NCBI GenBank assembly: GCA_036852015.1
Contig: JAANDG010000301.1
Coordinates: forward strand, 1-64,000
Length of the DNA stretch: 64,000 bases
DNA from: Pelodera strongyloides
Taxonomy: Eukaryota > Nematoda > Chromadorea > Rhabditida > Rhabditidae
Reading direction: 5' to 3'
The notes under the pieces were generated by a model. That model was not told the DNA's origin, did not search any database, and was given only the letters and a program-made list of their open reading frames with translations. This document shows positions 23,901 to 37,800 of this stretch, piece after piece. The stretch's first letter is position 1. The number at the start of each line of letters is the position of its first letter. The position numbers and the translations under genes were made by a program.

Positions 23901-26900
23901 CACATACTTCCATTTGCACGCTTTAATTCCACATCCTCTGTAGCCGCACGGTAGAATGATTCCGCGAAGTCCTGAAACAAGTTGCATTTTATTCGATACA
24001 AGAGATGGACTAGACTGAAGAGTCTGGAGACAAGGAAATTGAAACTAACGTCGACGTTTTGAATATCGTCGATGCGATGATAACAACGATTCTCGTTTGT
24101 GTAGAAGCCAGCATTGCCCAGCTGAACTTCAGTTCCAGCTCCTGAAGTTATAACAGTACAAGAAACTATGCAAATACATGTTGTCAGTGTTTTGCAAATA
24201 CAAAAAACTGTGCTCACCCGAAGAGATGATCAGGCCTGCTTCAGGATTGCAAATAAGCATTTCTTTTGCGACCAGGTTCATTCCGTCCTTTGATGGGGTA
24301 ACAACGCCAACGTCCATCGCAAGATAATGCGCGATCAACTTTGCTCTTGGAAGTCCTGCAATAGCATCTTACAACTAATGCATGGACCGAAAAAGGGCAA
24401 AACAAAAAATGCAAGCTTAAAAAAGACTTACCATCAGTATTGAAAATGATTGGTTTCCACTTCGGCATGGTTTCGCATTTGATTGTCTTGTTGATTTCAG
24501 CGGCAATCGCAAGGCAATCATCCTGGTATTGTCTAGAAACAGTATCATTATTTTAATCTTTGAGGATTGTTCCAAAAGGGACAATGGATAATTTTGAGAG
24601 GCACTCCACCTGTATGATTCAACTGATCTTCGATTCGTTACAGCGACTTGGAACAAGACATCCTTGCCCTTTCTTTCAGGGTGAAGTTCGAAGTACCTAA
24701 AGAACACGGTACGGAATGACCATTTTTAGGAAGTTCTATTGAGGCACCTTTAGCAATCGCTGAATAGAGCTAAAGATTAGAACAATAAATTTACCTCCTC
24801 CATGCGGCCAGTTTCTCCTTGATTCCTTTAGTGTAGTCGAACCTTTCAACGGAGAAGAAGAACTTCGCTTCTTCGTCTGAGTTGGCGAGGACCTAAAAGT
24901 AAGCGACTTGTGCACGAAAAAAGAATATATGTGTTGTCTACGTATACATATAGGCGAAACGCCCAAACAGGAGATGAGTCATTTTGACCCAAAGCACACC
25001 TCTTTCCTAATGTCAATCGCATCGATCAAAGTCTTGTCCTGTGTGGCAATACTCAAGAAATCCTCATTCTTGATCGAGACGGGGAAAACACCAAGAGAAC
25101 ATGTCCAGCCCTTAAATATTTATAATTCATAAAAACGTCTCGTGAAGGTGCATGCCCTTCACTCATTCCGCAAGCAATACACAGAAGGCATTGCGAAACT
25201 GTTTGTCAGTGCAGCACTTTCTGAAGCGTGTCACACTTTATTTAAGAGGGCAATTAGTAAATGAGGGTAAATAATGAATGCACGTTCACCTCGTGGTTGA
25301 TCATGAAGATGTCGACAGTCTCCTCATAATGAATCCTGGCTCGGGGAACTGTCTTCTGTACGAGACTGATGTACTTGCGGCGATCACGATCGGTTTGGAA
25401 TCCAACCTAAAAATAATGTATAGAATAGCGGACCCATTCAACAAACTCAATTTGCGAAGTCTTCGTAGGCAAGTTTACCTTTGTGAATCTCAGCAGAGCT
25501 CTGATAATCGGTTCGGCCACAACTCTGTACTTCGTCAGAAAGTTGTCTGGGGGTTGGAAAGGAATGTGGAGGAAAAACCCGACCTGGAAATTGTAAAATT
25601 ATCATCGAAAGCCAAACTCGTGAGTTACGGTACGTGTATCTTCTTGCTGTAATAATGAAGGTGGCAATAAAAACCAGACATAGATAGATAACTACCTCCA
25701 AATTAGCATCCAAGGAACGCATAAGCTGGCCAACGAGCATGAGATGATAATCGTGAATCCAAATAAAATCCTAAAGGAACATGGCTCTCTGTACACATAA
25801 ATCTAATACGAATATAGATAGACTCCTTATGAAGAGAAAGATAGAACGTTCGTCTTATTAGTGTCTCCATTTAATTATGTGACCAATAAAGCACATTACT
25901 ATGCATAATCAACGACTGACCTGAGGGCGACTATTTCTGGTCGCGTTTATAGCGAACTGATAGTTCACACGCACATATGCACACCAATGGTCGCGGAGAA
26001 CCTGAAAGGGAAGGATTCAAAATTAATTGTTCCAACTATTCACTTAAAAAGTGACAACCCTATACTATATCTCTCTCGCGCGCGATAAGGAAGCGATGAT
26101 TTACAATTATTAATGGTTTTTAATAGAACAAGTCAGTCAAAGGTCGCATAATGACTCACATCCGGATCGTCGTAATCCTTGACAATGTAGAGGGGCAAGT
26201 TGTGAAGTGCAGGCCAAAGGATACCATTGCTGATTCCCCCATAATAAGCCGCATAATCGTCCTGATTAACAAAGACCGGGTTGAGTTGGTAGTTCGTCTT
26301 GTTGTAGTCGTGCAACACAAGCAACAAGGACATGTCACGCCTGAACAGATGAATCGAATTAATAAACTGTTTCTTAGCATGGATGCTAAACATCCCAAGA
26401 TTTGGGTATCCCCATTGGTTATTTATTATGGACGTTTAATTTGTCGTAAAGGAACATTGTGCCTTAACATTCAACAGTAACTCACTCGACTTCCTCTTCC
26501 AGTGCCGTTTTTGGCTTTTGCTGGTTTTCTTCTAAAACGTGAAAGATCTCTCCGGCTCTTGCCTGCTTGATAAGGGGCAGACCCAGAGAATTTGTGGAAG
26601 GTGGAAGGTCCTGAATTATTTGCATATGCATTTTCGAAAAAGCACAAAAGAAGCACAGCCTCATTTGGGATCTCGGGCTGCACGTAATAAACGTTGGTGT
26701 TGTCTCATTCCATAAGCATGACAATTGTAAACATGTGTTTGTTGCATGTGTATGTTGCAACGAAAAGGGAGGATTCAAATGAGAATTCATAAGGTCTTAC
26801 GCACTTCGTCAACGAAGGCATCATCGCCCTTGATATTGATACCAAGATTAGCGAGCCAAATGTTTTCGCGATCGACAGACATCACTGGGTCCACACAGGC

Positions 26901-28671
26901 AACCAAGCCTCCCGATCCTAAAGTAAATACTATATCGATCTTCCAACCGGAATAATGGCACTGATAATAAACGGTTCATATGTGCGGTGAGTGGTTCTTC
27001 CTCAGTGATATATTCACAATAAAACCTGCCTTGCTTAATCTCCCACGATCCACTGTTTTTCCTCTGAACGGACACCGGCGGCGCATTTGAAACGTTGATC
27101 ACACGTTGCTGTAAGTAAGGATGATTACCATTTCGCTGGAATCGTGGTTTGTAGGTTTCATTACGATGATCAAGGTTTGTTTTGACCGTCAGCTGTAGAG
27201 GCAATTCTGCTATATTTTCCGTGAGTAATCACAATAACCTTCGAATGAGTCTGTTCAACAAGTGTGTACGACGTCAGTCCGTCGTTCAGCCCGTCGCTTA
27301 AGGTGTCAGACTGGGTATCCACCACATCATTCTCCAAAGCCTGCAGGTCCTCACACGAGCCCTTGGTTGATCCGGCTCTTGAACTATTCCTACTCCTCAC
27401 ATTCTGAAATACATATATCAAGATTGGAAGTGTTTCAACAGATTTTTGAGATTTCGTCCTTAAGCCTCAGCCTTTACTTACTATTTTGAAGGCTCCTTAG
27501 TTAGTAATAGCCTGTAACTACTCCCCAACGAAGTATAACCAACAGCACCAAACTCAACTTAAAATTAACTATTAGACAGAAACACTTGTTTTACTTCCAC
27601 TAAATTAGATTAAGAACAGGTTTGTTATCTTGAAGTGCAAAATGTCTGATTAACACGTGCACGAATGAGTCCTACTACACGTGAGGTACAAATGCACTTG
27701 GCAAATCTTCACGGACGAGGGAGCACACTTGGACACGAGTGGTTGCTGTTATCTAGTTGTGTCTCAAGAGGCTGTCAACAAAATGTGTCTAATTGCAGTC
27801 ATGCTGAAATCCAACCCAAATAACAGTAGCTACCTGCATGTGTCTGAATTTCTCTCCAAACCGTTTCGCATGTATTCCGAGCATGCTCTGGCGAACGCCG
27901 GGCACGGCAGCGTAAAGCTCCCTAAAGAATTTGTTCATATTGCTTGCAATTAGTAATCATGGTGTGACAAAGCCATCTAGCTTCTTATGATCTGCGCATT
28001 AAATTCGACTCTAATTTACGTATCCATGAACATGAGAATTCATACTTACCTCATCTTATTTTTGCTGTTATTCACATCATATAGGGCAAGAGAGAAAAGA
28101 AGGGAATCCCTGTATTGAGTCCCATGCGAGAGGTCAGAGTCGTAGATCTAAACGAAATAGTATGCGCCTCACAGAGGTTTATCATTGAGGCACATACAGT
28201 AGGCCACTAATACCTTAAAACCTACAGTAGGAACGGCGATTTTCCAAAAGACAACGGTGCTGAATCCGAGGTAATTGACCAGCATTTCGAACAACTTTGA
28301 TTGTTCACTCCACTGACAGAGACACAGTTCGAGAACACCGAGAAGTCCCTATAATAAATTAGTATTTATTTAACGGATGGGTTTCTTAAGGATGAAATAT
28401 GGACTCGTATGCGGAACTATAGGATGTTCCTTATGTACGACAAGATTTCGTAGTCGTAATGCTAATTCGCGATGCATAATTAGCATTACGGCAAGATTTC
28501 ATAGTTTTACATTCTTATACCAACATATCAAAATACCTGAAGCGCAATCTCAGATCCGATTCCTCGTTCCTTCCAGACTTTTACCAAATAATCAGTGCCT
28601 CGCGCAGTGTAATTCATAAAGTCTTCATTGCCATCAAGCGGGTGCTCCAGCCGCTCGAGTGTGTGTTTCAT
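20936..28671 (-). CDS. tps: Trehalose-6-phosphate synthase, two-domain (GT20 + HAD phosphatase-like)
   Basis: Thirty-three exons (minus): 28537-28671, 28214-28348, 28050-28147, 27834-27921, 27239-27403, 27030-27108, 26805-26917, 26486-26610, 26160-26340, 25921-26001, 25696-25770, 25479-25583, 25290-25406, 25000-25110, 24795-24892, 24610-24696, 24432-24532, 24218-24355, 24050-24141, 23908-23971, 23728-23825, 23447-23575, 23167-23361, 22969-23047, 22753-22856, 22560-22656, 22360-22478, 22119-22225, 21842-21938, 21662-21743, 21396-21517, 21158-21217, 20936-21037; stop TAA. All phases fit, giving about 1192 residues, close to C. elegans TPS-2 (about 1229). The enzyme joins UDP-glucose and glucose-6-phosphate. 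GT20 part, about 232-760: SGGLV (235-239), HDYHLM (406-411), RFDYTKG with R553 and K558, DGMNLVAKE with D655 and E663. HAD part, about 895-1160: DRDGT (906-910), TTS (946-948), K1081, GDSDTD (1105-1110). The intron at 26918-27029 needs a GC donor. The exon at 22119 has an alternative in-frame end at 22074. Assignment to tps-1 or tps-2 is not resolved. Confidence 0.93.
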
Positions 28672-28690
28672 GGTCTGAACATTATTTTTT
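28672..28690 (-). promoter_or_regulatory. Probable trans-splice acceptor of the trehalose gene
   Basis: On the minus strand AATAATGTTCAG ends at 28675, three bases (ACC) before the chosen ATG at 28671. This spacing is typical of spliced-leader addition and is why I start the protein here. The frame stays open upstream of the acceptor, so an additional 5' exon cannot be excluded. Confidence 0.45.
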
Positions 28691-31600
28691 AATTCGAAGG
28701 AACGTGATACTAGCGATAGCTGCCTACCCCATGAAAAAGCAACAATAAACCAAGAAGAAAAATAAGACCCCAGGTAAAATACTACCCCAAATATTTCACA
28801 ACCGAGGAAAATAGTGCCCCATAAGTAATTTTTCTCTTGGGGTAGCCTCGTCAAATATTACATTGCCTGGCAATTTAAAAAGGTTAGACATTGAACGTTT
28901 GCTACCCCAAATTAAAACTTTACTAACCCAACCGTACCGCAAAGTTGGGATAGTACTTCTACTCTAGCCTCCGCTGGTTCATTACAAACTGATCAAGCCC
29001 TTTATTAAAAAAGCTGTTCAACCAACCTCCCATGCTCTTGACACTGGGTCGGTTTCCGCACGATTGGCCCTATGAAACGGCCGATTGGAGAGTGGTGAAG
29101 GTGCACGATTGTCTACCCCCATTTCACATTCAAGCACAACTGTTTCTAGTGAAGAATGCTGGAATAGTAATAATGTAAAGTTGATATAACATCCCAATAT
29201 AACCATGATAGAAGGCACTTGTGTAATAAAGAACAAAATTGCATTCAGGCGGCATTAGGTAAGAGGGCTGGTGACGTGTTTGATATGATTGATGGATAAG
29301 GACTAACAGCTCAAGCATACTTCAACAATTCATAGTGCAATTACTCAAAACGAAAATGTTTGTAAACACGTTAGTGTCGAAGATCTGTGCACATAAGATG
29401 TTGGCAGATGTTTGTCGCAAATATGTTTCTTTTTGTAAAAACAAGGCGTACCAATGCTGAAGATAGAACTCAGAAATCAATTCAGCGGCTAGACTCACGA
29501 TAACGGCGGGAATAAATTAAGAAACATGTGCATTATTTTATTTGTCTGGCCCTAGAGACAATAACAAGAGCTACTGTTTGTCTCTATTATCAAATGTAAA
29601 TGTGTTGGACGAACATTGCGAAAAAATCATTATGGTAAGTTTTTAGAGCCCACTTATTAGGCATAAAACGAAACATGGGGGATTCCCCGGGACGTAAAAA
29701 AGCTCGAATGCTGAACAATAGTCGTGTCGTAGATCACAAAAACCAAAAGGATTGTTTATGTAATTAAACACTTTCCACACTGTAGCACTTCATCATCACG
29801 TGAAGCGTTGAAGCACATAGTTTACTAATAAAATTTGCAACCACTAGTTTAAAGGAAAAGTTACACATGTGAAAAAGTTTACAGTAAGACAGGGGGGGGG
29901 GAATAAATTATTTGGTGTATTTAGTCCAAAATCCCAATAATACATAATGCATTCAGGGTACCAATTTTTCTTGAAAGCTATATAAAAAGCAGCCGGCATC
30001 ATAAATGACATCAAATTCTTTGTAATACTTCAGTAGCAAACGATATCATAAAACTGTTTTGTAGGAGAAAATTTGCCGAAAGGAGGTCCGTGTGGCATGA
30101 TTTTATGATATTATTTAAAAAAAATAATCGAAAACAAAACAATGCAATGACTAATAGTGTTGATTAATTTTGGAGTAAGACAGTCGATATTAAGAGATCA
30201 TATACACATTGTACGCACAGATACCAAAGAAACAAAATTGCTGCGTAAAAAGCCTTATGGTGACGAAGTGCAATTGTTCTTGCCCAATAACGTAATTGAT
30301 GTTCACGTGATTGTTCACGTGATTGCGCTCTGGCTGCGTGAATTACTTAGCGTTCTTTATAATGCAGAACAAATTGCGAACTCATTTTCATTTAGAGGAA
30401 CGTCGTATTTGCTATGAGTTTAAAATACCCAGCTGTTATGTCTACTGGAAAGCAGCTGAATTCATGTATAACGCGAAACACCTCACAATGTCGAGGTGAT
30501 TAGGTTGATCAAGAGACGACTGTAGCTCGATATTGGTATTTGATTAAGAAAACATGAAAAACAAGCAAGCAAGAAAGCTAAATAAAAATCGCTTTCATAC
30601 AACCTTGCGCTAACTACATGCATAGAAATTGAGCAGTATACGTTTTACATCCTGAATGCAATAAGAGGCTGATGGACGCTGGAAATTCTTTGCTGCACAT
30701 CTATTTTTCCACGTATCTGTATGATAGCGCAAATATACCTAAAAGTAGTTTACACAAGACTTACTTGCAGCAAGTGGCAAAAACAAGTAATTCGGTACAG
30801 CCGAAAGAACAAGTGTTATACATAGGAAATGGGTGAATACATTTGGATCCGGTTCACGGATTATTCGTGGGTCAGCCCATTTGGTGACCAACTCGTGACC
30901 ACGTGTCATAGAAAACCATCAGATGGTCATCAAATGGTCACGAACCAGTCTCCAAACGGTTTTTTTTCCGTAAAGAACGTTAGGTGCTGGGCCAACGACG
31001 GTTTTTCGGTGGTTTCAGCAATTATTTCGTTTTCCTGTGTATCCTAAGATGTTTTAAAAAAAATTTATCGTCAAACGGCAAAACTGTACTAGAGGCGAAG
31101 TTTGTTCTGACCCAATGGAGCCTTATCTGCATTGAAAATGATCGGTACATGAAGGTTCCTCTTGCGGAGAAATGAGAAAAACAAGTGGGAATTCAGTGCA
31201 AGCAAACATGAACCCCCCTGCTCACAAATTGTTCCCTAATCATAGATACGTGTGGATTTGGTGTCGCGATGTATTTTCTAAACGATACCAAACAACAGCG
31301 TCTGCGATTATCGGATCCAGCCTGGAAAAGCAGCGTTTTTTTGGTTTCGGTAGGTTTGACGAGAGTTATGTAGTCTTAGTGCACCTTACTTTTTGCATTG
31401 ATTATTTGTTGCTAGTTCTAATGCACTTATTGTTAGATCTGGTCAGCAGGAGTGCATGAGAATGGTCAAAATAGTAATACTCCCTTATTTGTATGCCGTT
31501 GAAGTAGGTACTGAGAAATTTGATAAATGCTCAATATTTGTCAAGTAGACATAAATACATACAAATAAACCGCGGTTTTTTTTCACATCGCAATATGGAC

Positions 31601-34600
31601 ATAACGTACAAAATGTTGTTGATTGCATAAATTAACAATAAAAAAATAAGAAAATGTAGGGCAAAAAAACACCCAATAAATATTTACATAACAATTAGTC
31701 ACCGTTTTCAATAAACAACAGCAGCTCCATTTGCTCATAAATCCGTTAAACTATTATATCACAGAACTGCCTGATGAAGATCACAAAACTGTGTTATGTA
31801 ACGCTACCAATTGTGAAACGTGGCGAGATACAACCAAATAAATCTGCAAGGGAAGACAAATAGGCAACCAGAGCTTTGCTCCGTTTTGAGTTCTGTGTTT
31901 TTACACGGAGAATTCTAGAAACATAGAGAACTCAAAGAAACCCGGTGTGGAATAACGGAACATTTCAACGCATGGGATTGTGCGTGACGGCGTTTCTGAA
32001 TAAATGGGACAAAGTTTTGCCAAGACAAGGATGTGTCTAAAGCGCAAAATATCAGAGATTAGGTGATTCGCCCGACCAAACATTAATTAACAATACATCA
32101 GTAGGCGTTATTGGCACTATCGACCCGTTTCTCCCCGGCTTGTTTACGTTGTTTTGTTTGGAAATAGATAGGTTACAGTATATTTCCTAAGACGCTGCTT
32201 CGATAAGCGAACAAACAAACTGATACTTCCAGTTTTCGCACCCAGCACAAAAGAGTACACGAGATGTCATTGAATGAATTCATTAGGTTCAATTTCGGGC
32301 AGGTAAATGAGGTGCCAGATACTAGTATACATAGATAAATGGAAAAAAATTGTATACCAAGATAAACCGTCCGTCAATAGGACGTAAATGAGTAAAGGTT
32401 GCTTGTTATTCGCTAAAGCATTTGTGCGAAGGCATCTATGCGATGTTGTAAAGTGATCAAGCTTGACAACATAACAACCAGTTAGTTTGTCGTTAAACAT
32501 ATAGTGATTTACTAGATACCATTATTTCCGTAGTTCTATCGCATATAGGAGTAAATCTTAATTAAAACATGATATCCTATGGCGATTTTATCATTATTAA
32601 TAATTACAAGAATTTGATGAACAATATAGAACTGGCCACGTAGATAAGATAGGTAAATATTAAAGACGGTAAATGGTCACTACTTTACATCAAAATCTAG
32701 TGTGATAAGAATAAAATAAATAAACGTGCAACGTGTTTTTTGACCAATATCGGCTTTTCTAATTTTGAACTTGACCGGAGAGTCTTGTAGAGAATAAAAG
32801 ATCGTTGAGAATACGGGGTGCGAGACAATTTCTCAGAGAGTACGCGATTCTGTAGGCGCAGAGAGGCTGGCAATGGTCAGAGAGAAAACTCTCTATTCGC
32901 GAATGTTCTTTAAAGAAAGCCCAGTGCTTTTGATCTCGTATGAATAAAAGTCTTCAAAGCCTGCGACATAAAAGGTTTTACGGTGTCACACTAATCCTGC
33001 AGACTAATCCTCACAAATTATTTGAGTTACCAAAAAGGTCTATACACCAACATGATGTCTCAAATGTATACATGATGCCTCAAATTTTTTCAAATTTTTT
33101 CAAAAATAACTTTTGAAAATTTTTGAAAGAGCAGAAGACGTACATTTGACATATGACATGCAGCTGGGTTCTGATTGAAATGAAACAAGTACGGATATCT
33201 TTTTACACAGCACATGCAAAACAACACCTTATCAAAAAAATGGAACTACTGGATGTTTTTCCTGCACCGATCAACTGATAGAAAGCAAGCACACGATAAA
33301 AAACGACTCACAATGGAAAAAATGCGAATGGTGTTAAATGATGAACCAGACAGTTGATATTTTTGTTTGTTTAAACAAGTTGCGTCATATTGTAAATGTA
33401 AGACTTATAATTAGTTAAAGGTGACGGATATTTTGAGATATTTATAGAAAAAAATAGCAACTGGGCGAATCCAGTTTAATAACGGCTGCAGCTTGTTGTG
33501 TTCTTTTTTGTGCGTGTGTGCGCTGAGAACGTCAGATCGATTGCTCGAGGCTTTATTTGTTGATGTCCAGCCTTCAATAGCATTTCGTCTATGTTGTAAA
33601 GAACACTCAAACTAGGCACAAAGCGTTTGCAGAACTCATTTTTTCCTTCCATGATGTCCATGGAAATGACCTCATGGACACATGAGGTTCATGGGTAGAA
33701 CCTTCAATGAGGTATGGAAATGAATTACCTTATGTTTCATGTACTATCATCTAATGTCACTTTTATCATAGGTGAAACTCCACGTTCATATTGAGATATT
33801 TGATAAGTAATAGTAAAAAAAACCCCAGAAGGCACAGTACGACAAAATTAGAAAATATTTATTTTGCCAAGCATAAGTACCAAATAAACACATGTAGAAT
33901 AAAAGGCTAGCCAAACCTCAACTGCTCACAAATAATAGCCAAATATATATTGTAAAAAATATTGCAATTTAATTCATCGAAGTCCAAAATAGTTACTGAG
34001 GCAAACTAACAATGGCTACCACAAGCTTGTCGAACTACTGCTGGAATACATATACAAAGGAATTTGTACAAAAATTAAGGTGAATTGAAAAAAAAAATAG
34101 TGGCAAGACGCAATGTGGGCAATATACATACCAGATCGCCTGTGATCAATAATCAGACAGCGTTTCCAGGGTCTCGATTTTCTAGCATTAGAGAGCAGTT
34201 CAGAAAACATGTTTCTAGCATTAGATGTCTGTTGCTGGTTTAAAAGAAAACAAAAATTATGTAGGGATTGAGATTCTGGAACGTTAAGTAAGGGTTATAT
34301 TGGGCAGATGAGTATCAACTGGAAAATGCTTAAAAAAATTATGTATCCTGTGGAGATGCACACTTATGATTATGAATTTTACACGTAATTAAAATAACAA
34401 GTGAGAGGACCAACTTGTAAATGTCATATTCGAAAATGCGTTTTTTTTTCTTGTCGGGAGAAATGAGTTTAATCTAATTATTCAGATTAAAAGCAGGCAT
34501 TGCGACCAGTCACTTATGTATTGTACCAACACCGAGATATGGAAAGCAAAAAAAGGTTTAAAACCCAAAATAAGGAAAAAACCGAGTATACAGAAAATGT

Positions 34601-34867
34601 GACCGTGATCTTCTTCGCAGTACAAATGGTTGAGCGTCTGAAAAGTAAGGAGGTCCATTGCAATTTTCAAGTCTTTGTGGAAAAGCCGCCTTATGTGAAC
34701 AGGATATTTACTTGATTTATGCTCATGGCTCTTGTGCATACTTAGTGTCTAGCCTATCCTTCAGCTGATATCCGGAACAAACCTGCACTACATTTGTGCT
34801 ACCTTTTAACTACATGCCTACAACACGCCTACACCAACGCTGCTATGAACCAACCATTCTCACATTC
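28691..34867. other. 6-kb intergenic region, no recognised gene
   Basis: AT-rich sequence upstream of the trehalose gene. Several short repeats of the word CTACCCCA in both orientations occur at 28727-28905 (for example 28727, 28783, 28834 inverted, 28903), possibly a decayed inverted-repeat element. A run of 10 G lies near 29892. A double GTTCACGTGATT lies at 30301-30324, and its CACGTG core is an E-box. An AT-rich imperfect palindrome lies at about 33090-33130. Open frames are short and carry no domain-like sequence. Confidence 0.4.
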
Positions 34868-37800
34868 TTAGGAAGTGCACTTCTGCGGCTCTTCAGTGGT
34901 AACGGGATTGTCGTAATCCTCGACAACAATCATAGGGGGAGTTGCCTCGTTGATGACGATGTTTACTTCCTGAAATCAACGATTCCTCGAATTATACCAA
35001 TCACAAAACAAGGCCGCTCATAAATAAATATTCAGGGTTCCCTATTCCAACTTGTTTGTTGGGCCATCATGAATATTTCCAAACAATATATGAACTAATT
35101 CTGTCTGGTATAATCGACGCATTGAGTCGCACGTTTGTTGTAAACTAAAGCACGCGACACCCATCGGGGTTAGTAGCCATTGTATTGGATGTCACCTTTT
35201 GTGTCACCTTTTGTAAGTGTGTCTCGAACAGAGATTAGAATTTATAATGGTACCTGCCCAAATTATACAGTGAACCCCTTTTTGAATACTATGGTCATCG
35301 TTAAATCTTTTCAAATACTAATGTGACTTAAAATTTACCCAAAGCTAGCAATAAAAACATTGGTCCCAAAGCTAGCAATAAAAACATATATCACCTGGCG
35401 AAAGCGCTCTTTTTATGAATATAACCTTAACATACAAAAAAGATTACACACCTTCTTCTTGCGGATAAAGCTCACGAGAGTGTAGTAGCTGCGACGAAGA
35501 GCGCGGAGAGTATTCGCAAAAGTTCCCTTCAGTCCCCCAGAAGTCTTTTTCTTCGCAGGCTTTGGATCCTCCACAACGGGAGAAGAAGTGAGAGGTTCTT
35601 GGACTATTTCCTCCTGCTCTTCCTCCTCCTCCTGGATCACTTCAACTTCGCGGGTGAATTCAGTATTTGTGGCATCAGACGACTCGCTCGTAGAGAGTCT
35701 GGAAGAGTTACAGTAACTCAACTGTGATACACAGCTACAGTAACTCAACTGTGATAACTGTTCAGGTGTATCATTCGGCCAGCATATATGTTTTTTTCTG
35801 GAAAATGCCGACGAGTGTTATCACGAACATCACAAGAAACCTTTTAGATGAAAATCTACCGCAAGCATTAAAAAGGGCCAGGCAACATTTAAAAATGTAA
35901 TTTTCACCTGATACGATCAATTGCATCGGCCTTCATTTTGTGGTGCAGAGCAGAAAAATTCTCCAGTTCCTCGAGTTCTTCCGAACACCTATAAAATCAG
36001 TTGAAAATAAGCAGAAATATAGCAATAAACGCATAATAATTGGGCACGCAAAAAAATGATTCATAATGTGCACATTTTATTCACAATTTTGTATGTAATA
36101 CCTATTGAAACCAGAATATACACAAGTTACGCGTTACTCGGCCGATAGTGATGAGCATTTTTAAGAGCGGGGGGTTAACATCTTAACATACACCAGAAAT
36201 ATTTTACCGCACTATTGAATGAGGTCCAGTTCTTGTAACTGGCACACCCGAATGACGAAAAAATTGGCCAATATCGGGGGAAAACGGTGTAATTATTATA
36301 ATTATAGACCGAGCAGTGCTAACGCGGATAAATTATATCGAACAATTCAAAACAACAGCAGACGATAAATACAGGGTTAGCGCTTTCTTTTTTCGGTAAA
36401 CGACGTGGTGGAAAATGACAAAAAAGTAGACATTATTTTTTTACATGGAAGCCGCAAAAGAACAACGAAAAGGTCTCTCGAAAGTATACAGCATATGTTT
36501 CCGAACGGAGTCTAATGCTTTTCCAAAGCGAACAATAAGCAACAGAGTTTAGAACAATTATCTCAAACCAAAACAATGTGAATGCAATCATAACTTGTTT
36601 TAAATGACATTCATACTTGTATGTATGAATAATGTAAGCGGCTCTTTGCTAAATTTTAATTAAAAAAAAGCATAACTGCACGTTAAAGTGCACTAGAAAT
36701 TCCGTAACTAAGGGTCGTAATTTCTTCCAGAGCACCGAAAAGGGACAGTGCCTGACCATTCTTATCCATTGTTTAATGTTATCTCGCCGAAAATCGTTTG
36801 AGAATCACTCTTATGTGCATCCGAGAAGCTTGTAATTGCTTCCTGGCAATACAAAATAGACACAAACGCCGGAAAATGGACCCACTTCAGAAGTCAAGAG
36901 CCGGCTACCTTGCACATATAAAAAAACGAAGCATATGGCAAAGGGTGGGTCATCTTTCAGTTTTGAAATAACATCAGGGTAACGAGAGAGATAAATATGA
37001 TGCTTTAAAAATATACGTTGCATCTAAGAGAACAATCACTTTGCACATTCAAGTGACGCGCAATGTGCATCGTCTTATTCTATTAAATTGAATATATAAG
37101 CAAAATTGGAAGTTTGAAGATCGCGATTCGGCATGGAATAGTGTGTGTTGACGTACACCGGCGCACGACTAACGTAATTCCAACGTACGTGGTTGCTTTT
37201 CAATTCACAACATAAGGGAGCGATTGCGACAAAAGTCTTTTGATGCACAAAGATAGCTGCGAAAATTCGGAAACCGACAGAAAAGACAAGCCTCTTTATA
37301 AAATTTTTTGAAGGTATCATAATTATGGTGTTTATCTTAGTCATGTATCGGCACACACACACACACACAGTGGCACAATTGCAACTTAGAAAAATGCAGA
37401 TATTAAAGGTTAACACCAATAAAAAGACGAGTGACTATTCGATAATGTAGAGCAAATACCCTCAGTACGGATTAGAATCAGTATTGTCATTGTTATTGAG
37501 GAACAGAAATCAAACAACATCTGAAATTTTACCACAGCAAATGTTAAATTTTATTTTGATTTTTGTCCGCACAAACCACTATTTTGTTCCGGATAGAAAA
37601 AAACAAATAAAACAGTGTTGGTGCAAAAATGTGTGAAATGTAGTCTTTCCCCGCCGCTTTTACTTGGGGGAATGCGTAAGATTCGGCCGTGTTTTTCCGT
37701 GTTATATCACATTATTGCGGAGGCTCATAGTTTATTCGCTTTTTGCGGAATCTCTTCTAACAAACAGCTAATTGGGCGAGTTATGTGTGATGTTTGTCTA

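Noticed and set aside
27681..27953. Plus-strand 90-aa ORF in the trehalose gene
   Set aside because: Antisense to the exon at 27834-27921, which fits the trehalose reading frame and phase.
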